Source of the DNA: Pseudomonas sp. KNUC1026
Lineage (GTDB): Bacteria; Pseudomonadota; Gammaproteobacteria; Pseudomonadales; Pseudomonadaceae
Assembly: GCF_021650705.1 (NCBI RefSeq)
Contig: NZ_CP087138.1
Coordinates: forward strand, 1,302,001 to 1,366,000
Length of the DNA stretch: 64,000 bases
Direction of reading: 5' to 3'
Shown: one piece after another, positions 9,810-20,913 of the stretch
How the letters are laid out: each line of letters begins with the position of its first letter
Position numbering within the stretch: the first letter of the stretch is position 1
The notes under the pieces: generated by a model
Databases searched by the model: none
Told to the model about the DNA's origin: nothing
What the model saw: only the letters and a program-made list of their open reading frames with translations
Position numbers and translations under genes: made by a program

Positions 9810-11474
9810 TGGCCGGGCTGTTGCATGTTGGGGTAGTTCGGCCCACCGGAGCCTTCCGGCGCTACCCAAGTGATGTTCTGCGCCGGGTCCTTGATGTCGC
9901 AGGTCTTGCAGTGCACGCAGTTCTGCGCGTTGATCTGGAACCGTTTGGAACCGTCGGCCTCGCTCACCACCTCGTACACGCCGGCGGGGCAGTAGCGCTG
10001 CGCCGGCTCGTCGAACAGCGGAAGGTTTTTGGCCAGCGGGATCGAAGGGTCGGCCAGGTGCAGGTGGCAGGGCTGGTCTTCCTCGTGGTTGGTGCTTGAA
10101 AGGAACACGGAGCTGAGCTTGTCGAAGCTGAGCTTGCCGTCGGGCCTTGGGTATTCGATGCGGGTGGCCTGCGCGGCAGGCTTGAGGCAGGCGTGATCCG
10201 GCTGGTTGTCGTGCAGGGTGAAGGGCAGCTTGCCACCGAACCAGTTCTGCTCGACGTAGTTGAATGCGCCACCCAGTACCGCGCCGTATTTGTGCAGCGC
10301 CGGGCCGAAGTTGCGGCTGCGGAACAGCTCATCGTACAGCCAGCTCTCGCGGAAGGCCTGTGGGTAGGCCTCGAGCAGGTCGCCGCCTTCGGCACCGCCC
10401 AGCAATCTGGCGGCGATGGCTTCGGCGGCCAGCATGCCGGACTTCATCGCCGTGTGGCTGCCCTTGATCTTGGCGAAGTTCAGCGTGCCCAGGTCGCAAC
10501 CGATCAGGGCGCCACCGGGGAAGATCATCTTCGGCAGCGAGTTGAGCCCGCCCTTGCAGATGGCGCGGGCGCCATAGGCCACACGTTTGCCGCCTTCGAG
10601 ATACTGCGCCACCACCGGGTGGTGCTTGTAGCGCTGGAATTCGTCGAACGGCGACAGGTACGGGTTGGTGTAGGAGAGGTCGACGATCAGGCCGACCACG
10701 ACCTGGTTGTTCTCCAGGTGATAGAGGAACGAACCCCCCATGTTCTGGTTGTCCATCGGCCAGCCGGCGGTGTGTACCACCAGGCCCGGCTGATGCTTCT
10801 CGGGCGCCACGTCCCAGATTTCCTTGATGCCGATGCCATAGTGCTGGGCATCGGCGTCACTGGCCAGGGCGAAACGCTCGATCAGTTGCTTGCCCAGGTG
10901 CCCGCGGCAGCCTTCTGCGAACAGGGTGTACTTGCCACGCAATTCCATGCCGGGGGTGTACATGCCTTCCTTGGGCTGGCCCTCGCGGTTCACGCCCATG
11001 TCGCCGGTGATGATGCCGCGCACCGCGCCCTGTTCATCGAACAGCACTTCCTGGGCGGCGAAACCGGGGTACACCTCCACGCCCAGGTTTTCGGCCTGCT
11101 GAGCCAGCCAACGGCACAGGTTGCCCAGGGAGATGATGTAGTTGCCCTGGTTGTGCATGGTCTTGGGCACGAAGGCGTCCGGCACCTTGGTGGCGGCGGT
11201 CGCGTTCTTGAGGAAATCAGATGTCGTCTCGAGTGACCGGAGTGTTCAGCGGCGCGCCTAGGGCTTGCCAGTCCGGGAACAGCTCGGTAAGCGCACGCGG
11301 TTCGAATACCGCGCCGGAAGAATGTGCGCACCTACCTCGGAGCCTTTCGACCACGCAGACGCTGATCTCCTGGCCCGCGTCGGCGGCCTGTTGCTTCAGG
11401 CGGCACGCCGCGGACAGGCCCGAGGGGCCTGCTCCGACGATGACGACGTCGAATTCCATGTATTCGCGTTCCAC
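9722..11474 (-). CDS. Electron-transfer flavoprotein-ubiquinone oxidoreductase (frameshifted; extended C-terminus)
   Basis: An inner-membrane FAD and [4Fe-4S] enzyme that passes electrons from reduced ETF to ubiquinone. A GTG start with GGAG in front gives [21 protein letters not shown], the dinucleotide-binding fold. The iron-sulfur ligands are in [14 protein letters not shown] near the C-terminus. Frame changes lie near 11330 and 11210. The family normally ends at GGPNYPNM; here the next codon (9821-9823) is CAA rather than TAA, and the frame runs about 100 bases further, overlapping the IclR gene. The true end is probably near 9824. It is divergent from etfBA. Confidence 0.92.
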
Positions 11475-11994
11475 AGGTTATCTCCTACACAAGGCTCGTT
11501 TTTCTAATGGGCTGCACGGACGGCGCGTAGCGAAAAATGAAAGCGCTACAAGGGCCACTGACACTGGCTCGGCATTATATCTACACCAGACCACCGGTCC
11601 AGATCAAACGTTTGTTTGAATTTGCTGAAGCCCAGATAAATCGCGGGGTCGCAGTGCTGTGACCGGCCAGTTCCGCGTATTGACCGAGGGTGCCTATGCA
11701 GTCAAGATACGAGCGGTTCGCGCTTGAGGGTGCCATTGGAGCGGGTGTTCAGCCCCCGCTGTTGGCCGCCGCTCAAGGCTGGCTGTTCAGTGGCATGTGC
11801 CATGCAGCCGAGCAGTTTACACCGGTTGGCCAGGCTTTGCCGTTGCGGCATCTGGCCACCGCCGCAGGCCCTGGATTGGCAGGGCGCTGTGCCGTTTCAT
11901 TGATGCAGGGTGCAGCCAGTTTCGGAAGCTGCACCACAGCGCTCGCAGGGCCTGGCCCGGCGATACCCTTTCACCGGAGAGTAACGAGGAATCC
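11475..11994. other. ETF-QO / etfB divergent regulatory region
   Basis: 520 bp without a recognisable gene. It contains a TATAAT box on the minus strand (11574-11579) placed to serve ETF-QO, and a PsrA-like box at 11605-11618 just upstream of it. The short open frames here (for example from 11690) match nothing known and are probably chance. Confidence 0.6.
11605..11618. promoter_or_regulatory. PsrA-like operator (CAAAC-N4-GTTTG)
   Basis: CAAAC and GTTTG are separated by GTTT, an exact match to the published PsrA consensus [C/G]AAAC-N2-4-GTTT[C/G]. PsrA is a fatty-acid-responsive TetR-family repressor known in pseudomonads to act on beta-oxidation and ETF genes. The site sits between ETF-QO and etfBA, a sensible place for co-regulation. 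Confidence 0.7.
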
Positions 11995-12743
<749 letters not shown>

Positions 12744-12744
<1 letters not shown>

Positions 12745-13674
12745 TGGCTATCCTGGTAATCGCTGAACACGAAAACGGCGCACTGGGCGCCTCCACCCTG
12801 AACACCGTTGCCGCAGCCCAGAAGATCGGCGGTGATATCCATGTACTGGTAGCCGGTGCCGGCATCGACGCAGTAGCGCAAGCCGCCGCGCAGGTTGCTG
12901 GTGTCGCCAAGGTGCTCAAGGCCGACAACGCCGCCTATGACCACCTGCTGCCCGAGAACGTTGCCCCGCTGGTTGCAGAATTGGCCAGCGGCTACAGCCA
13001 CGTGCTGGCGCCGGCGACTACCAATGGCAAGAACTACCTGCCACGCGTGGCGGCATTGCTGGACGTCGACCAGATCTCCGAGATCATCGCCGTCGAATCG
13101 GCAGACACCTTCAAGCGCCCGATCTACGCCGGCAACGCCATTGCGACGGTCAAGTCCAGCGCGTCGGTCAAGGTGATCAGCGTACGCACCACCGGCTTTG
13201 ACCCTGTCGCTGCCGAGGGCGGTTCGGCTGCCGTCGAAGCAGTCGGCAGCGCTCATGATGCTGGCCTGTCCAGCTTTGTCGGTGAAGAGCTGGCCAAGCT
13301 GGACCGCCCTGAGCTTACGGCCGCCAAGGTGGTGGTCTCCGGTGGCCGCGGCATGCAGAACGGCGACAACTTCAAGCATCTCTACTCCCTGGCCGACAAG
13401 CTCGGTGCTGCGGTGGGTGCTTCCCGCGCAGCGGTGGACGCAGGCTTTGTACCCAACGACATGCAGGTGGGCCGAGACCGGCAAGATCGTCGCGCCGCAG
13501 CTGTATATCGCCGTCGGCATTTCCGGCGCCATCCAGCATTTGGCGGGCATGAAGGATTCCAAGGTGATCGTGGCGATCAACAAGGATGAGGAGGCGCCTA
13601 TTTTCCAGGTTGCCGACTACGGCCTGGTTGCCGACCTGTTCGAGGCCGTGCCGGAACTCGAAAAGCTGGTCTGA
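12744..13674 (+). CDS. etfA: Electron transfer flavoprotein alpha subunit (frameshifted as sequenced)
   Basis: The FAD-binding alpha subunit of ETF, about 309 aa. The N-terminus is [15 protein letters not shown]. The C-terminal FAD domain has [14 protein letters not shown], then [25 protein letters not shown] and [14 protein letters not shown]. At about 13475 an extra base in GTGGGCCGAGACC shifts the frame where VGQTGK is expected. As a partner of the intact etfB, a real break here is unlikely. A perfect hairpin follows at 13693. Confidence 0.95.
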
Positions 13675-13692
13675 TACACTGCCGCGCCAGAC

Positions 13693-13714
13693 GAACCCGG
13701 GCTTGCCCGGGTTC
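13693..13714 (+). terminator. Terminator after etfBA
   Basis: GAACCCGGGC and GCCCGGGTTC form a perfect 10-bp stem with a TT loop, followed by TTCATT. It lies 19 bp after the etfA stop. Confidence 0.7.
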
Positions 13715-13740
13715 TTCATTGCGCACAAGGACATGCACCG

Positions 13741-14542
13741 ATGAAACCCATGATTGCCTTGCTGGCGATGGCTTTGCTGGTTGGGCAGGCTCAGGCGGCC
13801 GAGCATTGCACGCGGCTTGTCGCCACCGGCAGCCCGGATGCGCCTCCATTTCTGTGGCGAGACCCGGCCGACCCGCAGCGGCTGATCGGTGCGAGCGCCG
13901 ATGTGCTGGCGGAAATCGGCAGCCAGGTCGGGGTGCGCATCGACGTGCTTTACGGCGGGCGCCGCAGTGAAGCGCTCGGGCAGGTGCGCAGTGGCCGCAT
14001 GGATTTGCTGGCTGACCAGCCGCTCATGGATGCCGAGCTGGAACACCTCGATTATGCATACCCGGCGCTGGCCCGAAACGATTATCTGGTGTGGGAGCGC
14101 CGGGGTGCCAGTGAGCCTCTGGATCGGCTGGCGGATCTGAATGGCAAGCCGGGTGCGCTGTCGGCCCGCGCGCGCGTAACGCCGGCGCTCCTGGCGCTTG
14201 CCCAGGGCAGCCTGTCGCTGGAGCGCCCGAGAACCTGACGCGCACTTTTCAGCGCCTGGTGCTGGGGCAGGTTCAGTACATCCTTGCCCCGCGCTATGCC
14301 GGCCAGGCCACCGCCAGCGCATTGGGCATCGAGGCGGATGTTCAACCTCGCGAATGGGTGGTCGACCGCCCGGCCTTTACCTTGCGTTGGGGCATGACTC
14401 CAGCTGCAACGATGCCTGGCTGCGTGGGCAGCTGGCGAAACAGATGACCGAGCTGGCTGCCTCTGGTCGCTTGCCTGGCATTGTGCAACGCAACGCACAG
14501 CGCTGGGCGGCACAGCAGAAAGCTCCGCAACCCTCCAGGTAA
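13741..14542 (+). CDS. Periplasmic solute-binding protein, family 3 type (frameshifted as sequenced)
   Basis: A transporter substrate-binding domain protein of about 265 aa. A signal peptide (MKPMIALLAMALLVGQAQAA) precedes LVATGSPDAPPFLWRDP and the family-like GASADVLAEIGSQVGVRIDV. The frame breaks near 14230, inside what should read as a continuous ERxEN segment, and again near 14395; coding sequence continues to the TAA at 14540. No permease or ATPase gene is adjacent, so it may be an orphan binding protein. Its stop overlaps the next ATG by one base. Confidence 0.75.
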
Positions 14543-14892
14543 TGCTTGTGAATTCGATACGCTACACCTTTCTGTTGCTGGCGGCCCTCGCGGGCTGTTC
14601 CAGTGACCCATTGCCCACCGAGCAATTGCGCGTAACCGACGAGGCAATCACCCAGGCGGTCGCCAGCGGTGCTGAAGACCGCCGGGAGCTTGCTCAGGCA
14701 CGTGAACACGCCGCACAAGCGCGGGCAGCATTGGCCAACGGGCGCAACAAGCCTGCGCGGCTCGAGGCAGAGCGTGCCGAGCTGGACGCCCGGCTGGCCG
14801 AGGCGCTGGTGCTGCGAACTCAGCAGCAGGCACGTACCGCCCAATTGCAGGGCCGTATCGCGCGGCTGCGTCAGCAACTGGAGGGGCGATGA
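14542..14892 (+). CDS. DUF4398-type lipoprotein
   Basis: A 116-aa predicted lipoprotein with lipobox LAALAGC (Cys 19) and a helical, Ala/Arg/Glu-rich body (AREHAAQARAALANGRN, AERAELDARLAEALVLR) that suggests a coiled coil. It resembles DUF4398 proteins, which usually stand beside an OmpA-like lipoprotein as here. Start and stop overlap both neighbours (taATG; ATGA), so the three genes are translationally coupled. The role is probably envelope or peptidoglycan related, by association only. Confidence 0.75.
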   Translation: MLVNSIRYTFLLLAALAGCSSDPLPTEQLRVTDEAITQAVASGAEDRRELAQAREHAAQARAALANGRNKPARLEAERAELDARLAEALVLRTQQQARTAQLQGRIARLRQQLEGR

Positions 14893-15691
14893 ACAAGCAC
14901 GGGTTGATCATCGCTGGTGCGCTGATGTGTTCGGCATGCGTGCATGGCGGCAGTGAGCCTGAGGCGTTGCCACGCGCTACGGCCGATGTGGCGGCGCTGC
15001 AGCAGGATGCCGATGCCAGGCGGCTTGCGCCGCTGGACGTCACACGCGCCGAGGAGTCGCTGGAGCGTGCCGAGCGCCTGGCCGAGTACTGGGGCGGCGG
15101 CGCCGATGCGAACCACTATGCCGAGCTGAGCTTGCGTTACGCCCAGATCGCCCGTGTGCATGCGAGCACTGCGCTTGCCGTTGAGCAGGCAGGGCGGCTT
15201 GAGGCAGACCGCCAGCGCCTGCAGGTGGCGCTGCGGGAGTCGCGCCTGAGCAGCGTGCAGCGCCAGAGCCAGTGGGTCGAGCAGCAATTGCTGGCCCTCG
15301 CCGCGCCGGAAGACGACCGGGGGCTGGTGATCAACCTGGGTGAGGATCTTTCGACACCGGCGATGCCCAGCTCAAGCCTTCGGCCAACCGCGTGTTGTTG
15401 CAACTGGCGCAGTTTCTTCAGCTCAACCCTCGCCGTGCGCTTCGCGTGGAGGGTTACACCGACAGCACCGGCAACGCGAGCGATAACCGGGCGCTGTCCC
15501 AGGCGCGTGCGCAGGCGGTGGTCGACCTGTTGGCGAGCCTGGGGGTAGCTCCTGAGCGAATGGCCGTGCGCGGTTATGGGGGGCAGTTCCCGATAGAAGC
15601 CAACGCCAGCGAGCGGGGCAGGGCGCTTAATCGGCGGGTGGAGGTTGTGGTTTCCGATCGCCAGGGCCGCCTCGGTGCTGAGCGAGAATAA
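14889..15691 (+). CDS. OmpA-family lipoprotein with DUF4398-like N-terminus (frameshifted)
   Basis: An outer-membrane lipoprotein of about 267 aa. The lipobox is ALMCSAC (Cys 16). The N-terminal half has DUF4398-like repeats (RLAPLDVTRAEESLERAERL, EQAGRLEADRQRLQ). The C-terminal half is an OmpA-type peptidoglycan-binding domain: LRVEGYTDSTGNASDNRALSQARA and VRGYGGQFPI with NRRVEVVV. One frame change near 15355 separates the halves. The Asp and Arg that bind diaminopimelate in the family (GYTDSTG; NRRVE) are present. Confidence 0.85.
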
Positions 15692-15820
15692 CCGTTCGTG
15701 CTGTACGCGCAGGGCCTTTGCATGCCTGTAAACGACACGCCGGCATCGTTCGCTGCTATTTGCCGGGGGATGCGCTACAGTTCGCCTGTTCGATGATCCT
15801 TATCCGGCAAGGCGTGGTGG

Positions 15821-17268
15821 ATGACGCAACTGCTGCTGTACCAACGTATCGCCCAACAGCTGGCTGACGACATTCGCCTGGAGTGTATCGCCCAGGTGAG
15901 AAGGTGCCTTCTGTACGCAAGATGAGCGTTCAGCTCAACGTCAGCCATGCCACGGTGCTTCAGGCCTACGCGAGCCTGGAGGATCAGGGCCTGATCCGCG
16001 CGCGGCCACAATCTGGCTACTACGTTCACCAGACCCCGGCATTGACCGCCCCCACGCCTGACATCGCCAAGGTCGAGCGGCCGGGGCTGGTCACGCGCAG
16101 CAGCATCATCCAGCAGGTGCTCGACGAGTCCCGCCGTGACGGTGTGTTCCCCTTGGGCTCAGCCGTCGCACACCCATCCTATTTGCCGGTGCGTGCCTTG
16201 CACCAGCAGATGGCGCGCGTCACTCGCTTCCAGAGCCAGCGCGCCTTCAGCTACATGTACAGCCCGGGCTACGAACCGCTTCGGCGGCAGATCGCGATCC
16301 GCATGCGCGATTCGGGCGTCGTGGTTGACCCCGGCGAGGTGGTCATTACTCACGGTGCGGTGGATGCGTTGCAAATGGCCTTGCGGGTGCTTACCCGGCC
16401 GGGCGACCTGATCGCCGCAGAGTCGCCTACCTATTACGGCTTGTTGCAAATGGCCGACTTGCTTGGACTGAAAGTCATCGAGATCCCCAGCGACGCGGCG
16501 CTGGGGATCAGCGTCGAGGCGTTGCAGCTGGCGGCCAATCAGTGGTCGATCAAAGCCTTGGTGCTCTCGGCGCGGTTGAGCAACCCGCTGGGCAGCACCA
16601 TGCCGGAGGAGCGCCAGAAGCAGCTGCTGCGGCTGGCGGGCGAGTTCGACATTCAGGTGATCGAGGACGATGTGTCTGGCGAGCTGGTGTTCGATCCGGG
16701 ACGGCACAAGGCGCTCAAGGCATTCGACAAGGCAGGGCAGGTCATTTATTGCTCGAGCTTTTCCAAGACGCTGGCACCTGGCGTTCGCATAGGCTGGATG
16801 CTGGCTGGCAAGTACCAGCCCGAAGTGCAGCGCCTGCAAACGTTCAGTACGCACTCGGCCTGCAGCGTGACCCAGGTCGCAGTGGCCGCTTACCTTGAAC
16901 ATGGCGGGCACGACAGGCACTTGCGCTACATGCGCCAGGAGTTTCGCAAGAACCTGAGCGTCTATCAGCTTGCCGTGCAGCAGCATTTCCCTGCCGGCAC
17001 GCAGATGAGCCGGCCCGTGGGTGGTTTCGTGCTGTGGGTCAGCCTGCCGGGCAGAGTGGACGCGCAGGAGCTGCATGTGCGGGCGCTCGAACATGGTTTG
17101 TCCATCGCGCCCGGTTTGATCTTCAGCAACACCGAGCAGTTCAACCATTGCATTCGCCTCAATTGCGGCATTCCCTGGAATGCCGAGACCGAGCAGGCAG
17201 TGATGACGCTGGGGGTGCTGGCCACACAGCTGTGCGAGGAAAACGGGAACATTCCCGCTTACCCTTGA
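15821..17268 (+). CDS. MocR-type (GntR-aminotransferase) regulator (frameshift near start)
   Basis: A PLP-dependent regulator of about 482 aa: an N-terminal GntR winged helix (RPGEKVPSVRKMSVQLNVSHATVLQAYASLEDQGLI) joined to a class I aminotransferase domain. The PLP Lys is in YCSSFSKTLAPGVRIGWM. The ATG at 15821 gives MTQLLLYQRIAQQLADDIRL; a base is lost near 15880 before VYRPGEKVPS. Such proteins usually control a neighbouring or divergent amino-acid or vitamin gene; no clear target is adjacent. Confidence 0.88.
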
Positions 17269-17319
17269 GTCGATTTCTTCATTAGCCCTGGCTTGCCAGC
17301 CTCGACCTGAGGGGGGAGC

Positions 17320-17863
17320 ATGGGCGGGTCAGTCAACCGTGGTCGTGGCTCTGTGAAAACACGCATAGTTCTTTTGATCGTTCTGATACTCTCGGCGCCT
17401 ATGGCCGGGGCTACATCGTTCGCCCAGGCCAGCGCATCGCTGGTGCAACTGCTGTCCGAGGTGGGCAAGGGTGCCACGCCTGCAGTGCAAGTGCCTTTGG
17501 ATAAAAAGCCCGCTACCGTTGCTGCCGTAAAGAGCAAGCCAGCCGCCGTGGGGGAAAAAGGTGGCCAGCAAAACCGCATCGCGCAAGAAGGCAGATACCG
17601 TCGCCAACGAATTGCCCAAGCCCAAGCTTGATCTGAGCCTTCCCAAGGACATGGTCGATACCCTCAAACCCGAGCCCAAGGCCAATGCCACCACGGCGAG
17701 GGCCTCAAATCGGCTGCCGGCCATGTTCAGCTCCAAACCTGCGGGCCAGGAAGACTTCGAACTCAACGGAAGGCTGATCAGCAACGAGATGGAGCTGAAC
17801 CTGCGCAACGATGCACGCAGGGATGTCGAAGGCGCTGCGCTCGACTTCAAGTTCCGCCAGTAA
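17320..17863 (+). CDS. Exported Lys/Ala-rich protein of unknown function (frameshifted)
   Basis: An unrecognised protein of about 180 aa. A strong GGGGGGAG ribosome site precedes the ATG at 17320; an internal GTG at 17353 is an alternative start. A signal peptide (RIVLLIVLILSAPMAGATSFA) leads to a Lys/Ala/Pro-rich linker and a C-terminal block GQEDFELNGRLISNEMELNLRND. The frame changes near 17560. The charged linker suggests an envelope-associated protein; nothing more can be said. Confidence 0.6.
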
Positions 17864-17882
17864 CGATGCGTGATCCGAGGTT

Positions 17883-17898
17883 TCAAACGCCTGTTTGA
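17883..17898. promoter_or_regulatory. PsrA-like palindrome upstream of ykgJ-type gene
   Basis: TCAAAC and GTTTGA flank GCCT, a perfect 16-bp palindrome that also meets the PsrA consensus CAAAC-N4-GTTTG. It lies 54 bp before the YkgJ-type start. An overlapping 7-bp stem (AACGCCT/AGGCGTT) could instead be a weak terminator for the preceding gene. Confidence 0.45.
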
Positions 17899-17951
17899 GG
17901 CGTTACTATCGGCGCTGTCGTGGTTTTGACATGCGAGGCTTTCTGACCATC

Positions 17952-18206
17952 ATGCAATGCCGTCCAACGTGCGGGGCTTGCTGCACCGCACCCTCCATCA
18001 GTTCGCCCATTCCTGGCATGCCTCACGGTAAGCCGGCAGGCATCGCGTGTGTGCAGTTGCTCAATGACTACCGCTGCGCGATTTTCGGCCAGCCTGAGCG
18101 CCCTGCGGTGTGTGCGGGTTTTCGGCCTGAGGCCGAGGTCTGTGGCGACAGCCGTGAGGCGGCTATCCGCCTGATTGGTTGGCTGGAGGCGGCAACGGCG
18201 GCATGA
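17952..18206 (+). CDS. YkgJ-family cysteine cluster protein
   Basis: An 84-aa protein of the YkgJ family, small proteins thought to bind zinc or an iron-sulfur centre through conserved Cys. The start [20 protein letters not shown] is followed by [29 protein letters not shown]. The ATG at 17952 was chosen because related proteins begin at this Met; an in-frame ATG at 17931 is possible but lacks a ribosome site. It is followed by the START-domain gene 38 bp on. Confidence 0.82.
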   Translation: MQCRPTCGACCTAPSISSPIPGMPHGKPAGIACVQLLNDYRCAIFGQPERPAVCAGFRPEAEVCGDSREAAIRLIGWLEAATAA

Positions 18207-18244
18207 GGCCAGGGCTATCTGATCTTCAATAAAAAGGAAAACCC

Positions 18245-18840
18245 ATGAGATCGATTCGCTCCATTGCAGTGCTGGCATTACTTGCTGCCCCCTTGCCCAG
18301 GCAGAAGACTGGCAGGTGGCCAAGCAGGCTGACGGTATCACCGTATCGCTCGCCGAAGTGCCCAACTCCACCTTCAAGGCCTATCGCGGAGTCACGCTGA
18401 TTCACGCCAGCGTTGCGCGCATTCGTGCGTTGCAGGAAGACCTCACCGGTGCCTGCAAGTGGATTCACGAATGCAAGCTGCAGAAGTTGCTCAAGCATCA
18501 AGGCAACGAAGCCTGGACCTATGGGCAGTTCGACACTCCCTGGCCGGTTACGCCACGCGACTCGGTGCTGCACGTGATTACTCAGGAAGGCAGCGATGGC
18601 AGCCTCACCCGTACGCTGGAAGGTGTGCCGGGCTATGTGCCGGAGGAGAAGGGTTTTGTGCGTGTAACCGAGGTCAAGGGCTTCTGGAAGCTGGTGCCCA
18701 AAGGTGCGGACAACACCGAAGTGACGTATCAGGTGCACACGGAGCCTGGCGGCAGCGTGCCGGCCTGGGTGGCCAACAAGTTTGTGGTGGATGCGCCGTT
18801 CAACACCCTCAAGGGCCTGAAGGCTGCTGCCGAGCAGTGA
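18245..18840 (+). CDS. START-domain lipid-binding protein (frameshift near start)
   Basis: An exported START/SRPBCC-fold protein of about 198 aa. A signal peptide ([17 protein letters not shown]) is followed, after a base loss near 18295, by [21 protein letters not shown]. The core has [38 protein letters not shown] and [20 protein letters not shown], typical of bacterial START proteins. These bind hydrophobic ligands; the ligand here is unknown. AAAAAGGA is a good ribosome site. Confidence 0.85.
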
Positions 18841-18847
18841 TGAGCGA

Positions 18848-18871
18848 CAAGGCCGCCTTGCGGCGGCCTTG
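18848..18871. terminator. Bidirectional terminator between START gene and gltA
   Basis: CAAGGCCGCC and GGCGGCCTTG form a perfect 10-bp stem with a TTGC loop between two convergent genes. Confidence 0.7.
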
Positions 18872-18888
18872 TGAGGTGTGGCGTTGTG

Positions 18889-20177
18889 TTACTTGCGTTG
18901 CTCCAGCTCGACCATGTCGCGCTGGGTGGCGCCGGTGTAGAGCTGGCGAGGGCGGCCGATCTTGTACGGGCTCGACAGCATCTCTTCCAGTGGGAAATCC
19001 AGCCGACGGTGCGTGCCAGGGCGAAGATCACCGTGAACATGCTGGTCGGAATGCCGATCGCCTTGAGGATGATGCCCGAATAGAAGTCGACGTTCGGGTA
19101 CAGGTTGCGCTCCTTGAAGTAAGGATCGTTCCGTGCGATTTCGTCGAGCTTCATCGCCAGTTGCAACTGAGGGTCGTCTTTGACGCCCAGTTCAGCCAGG
19201 ACTTCGTCGCAGGTCTGCTTCATCACCTTGGCGCGCGGGTCGAAGTTCTTGTACACGCGATGGCCAAAGCCCATCAACTTGAACGGATCGTTCTTGTCCT
19301 TGGCCTTGGCCAGGTACTTGTCGATGTTCGACACATCGCCGATCTCGTCCAGCATGGCCAGCACCGCCTCGTTGGCGCCGCCGTGGGCAGGGCCCCACAG
19401 TGCGGCGATACCTGCGGCGATACAGGCAAACGGGTTGGCGCCCGAAGAGCCTGCCAGGCGAACGGTGGAGGTGGAAGCATTCTGCTCATGGTCGGCGTGA
19501 AGGATGAAGATCCGGTCCATCGCGCGCGCCAGTACCGGGCTGATCGGTTTGATCTCGCACGGGGTGTTGAACATCATGTGCAGGAAGTTTTCGGCGTACG
19601 ACAGATCGTTGCGCGGGTACATCATCGGTTGGCCGATGGAGTACTTGTAGACCATCGCGGCCAGGGTCGGCATCTTGGCGACCAGGCGGATCGCGGAGAT
19701 CTCGCGGTGCTGCGGGTTATTGATGTCGAGCGAGTCGTGATAGAACGCCGACAGTGCACCGACCACGCCACACATCACCGCCATCGGGTGAGCGTCACGA
19801 CGGAAGCCGTTGAAGAAGGTCTTGAGCTGCTCATGAACCATGGTGTGGTTCTTGACGGTGCTGACGAACCTGGCTTTCTGCTCGGCGTTGGGCAGCTCGC
19901 CGTTGAGCAGCAGGTAGCAGGTTTCGAGGTAGTCGGATTTCTCCGCCAATTGCTCGATGGGGTAGCCGCGGTGGAGCAGGACCCCTTTGTCACCATCGAT
20001 ATAGGTGATCTTCGACTCGCACGAGGCGGTGGACATGAAGCCCGGGTCGAAGGTGAACACGCCAGAGGCGGTCAGAGTGCGGACGTCAACGACATCAGGC
20101 CCAACGCTGCCAGTTAGAATCGGCAGTTCGACGGGGGCGGCGCCCTCGATGATCAACTGCGCTTTTTTGTCAGCCAT
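18889..20177 (-). CDS. gltA: Citrate synthase (frameshift near end)
   Basis: A type II citrate synthase of about 429 aa that condenses oxaloacetate and acetyl-CoA at the entry to the TCA cycle. The start is [12 protein letters not shown]. Catalytic residues are His in [12 protein letters not shown], His in [16 protein letters not shown] and Asp in NVDFYSG. A missing A (18985-18986 reads TT where TTT is expected on this strand) shifts the last 30 codons; in the restored frame the protein ends DMVELEQRK at 18889. It is divergent from sdhCDAB. Confidence 0.95.
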
Positions 20178-20233
20178 GTGGCCTCCTGTTCATGCTACAA
20201 ATCATCTGAAAGCCCCCACGCAGGGCCCGCACC

Positions 20234-20261
20234 ACTATAGAGCCATAAATCTCAAAGTCAA
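20234..20261 (-). promoter_or_regulatory. gltA promoter
   Basis: On the minus strand TTGACT (20261-20256) and TATAGT (20239-20234) are spaced 16 bp apart. The -10 lies about 56 bp upstream of the gltA ATG. Confidence 0.6.
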
Positions 20262-20375
20262 TTTGCGAAAGATTAGCCTTTAGCCGCACTGCGGCGGGCT
20301 TTTGCCGCCACAATCGAGGCCATTTACGCCTTTTGCCCGGCTATTGCAATGCGCCGTTCGGGGAGGTTCTTCGCG

Positions 20376-20404
20376 TTGTCATTAGTATCCTAACTGTCTA
20401 TACT
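20376..20404 (+). promoter_or_regulatory. sdhCDAB promoter
   Basis: TTGTCA (20376-20381) and TATACT (20399-20404) are spaced exactly 17 bp apart, a near-consensus sigma-70 promoter, with a leader of about 115 nt before sdhC. Confidence 0.65.
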
Positions 20405-20526
20405 CGGCGTCCGACCGCCCTGGGCTTTTTTGGCCCGTTCCAGTGGCGTCGTCACTCCCTGGGTGGTGGGTACCTGACCAGTACACTTCCCGACAACTTG
20501 CCCTGCTTGCAAGGGGGCTCTTCAGT

Positions 20527-20913
20527 GTGAAAAAAGCCGTGAATAGCCAACGACCTGTAAACCTAGACCTAAGGACCATCAAACTCCCCGTCACTGCTTA
20601 CACGTCCATCCTGCACCGTATCTCTGGCATCATCCTGTTCGTCGGCATTGCCATCGCGCTCTACGCGCTGGGCAAGTCGCTGGGCTCGGAAGAAGGCTTC
20701 GGTGAGGTGAGGGCGTATCTGACCAGTCCGCTGGCCAAGTTCGTGATCTGGGGGCTGCTCTCTGCCCTGTTGTACCACCTGGTGGCCGGTGTGCGTCACC
20801 TGGTCATGGATGCGGGTGTCGGCGAAACGCTGGAAGGCGGCAAGCTGGGCTCGAAAATCGTCATCGTTGTCTCGGTGGTGCTCATCGTTCTGGCGGGGAT
20901 CTGGGTATGGTAA
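20527..20913 (+). CDS. sdhC: Succinate dehydrogenase cytochrome b556 subunit
   Basis: A membrane anchor subunit of complex II, 128 aa. The GTG at 20527 (MKKAVNSQRPVNLDLRTI) was chosen because AAGGGGG stands 7-8 nt before it and it gives the normal family length; the frame is open further upstream. Three helices are visible, with the heme ligand region in LLYHLVAGVRHLVMD and the quinone-site Ser/Arg in YTSILHRISG. It overlaps sdhD by 7 bp. Confidence 0.95.
   Translation: MKKAVNSQRPVNLDLRTIKLPVTAYTSILHRISGIILFVGIAIALYALGKSLGSEEGFGEVRAYLTSPLAKFVIWGLLSALLYHLVAGVRHLVMDAGVGETLEGGKLGSKIVIVVSVVLIVLAGIWVW

Larger units (their letters stand above)
20178..20526. other. gltA / sdhC divergent control region
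   Basis: 349 bp without a gene. Two good sigma-70 promoters point outward (listed separately). The stretch 20280-20310 has a GCCGCACTGCGGCGGGC inverted element. The sdh leader is about 115 nt long and ends in the AAGGGGG ribosome site of sdhC. Confidence 0.6.

Noticed and set aside
18459..20117. A 552-aa plus-strand frame opposite gltA
   Set aside because: It is antisense to citrate synthase and begins inside the START-domain gene in the wrong frame.
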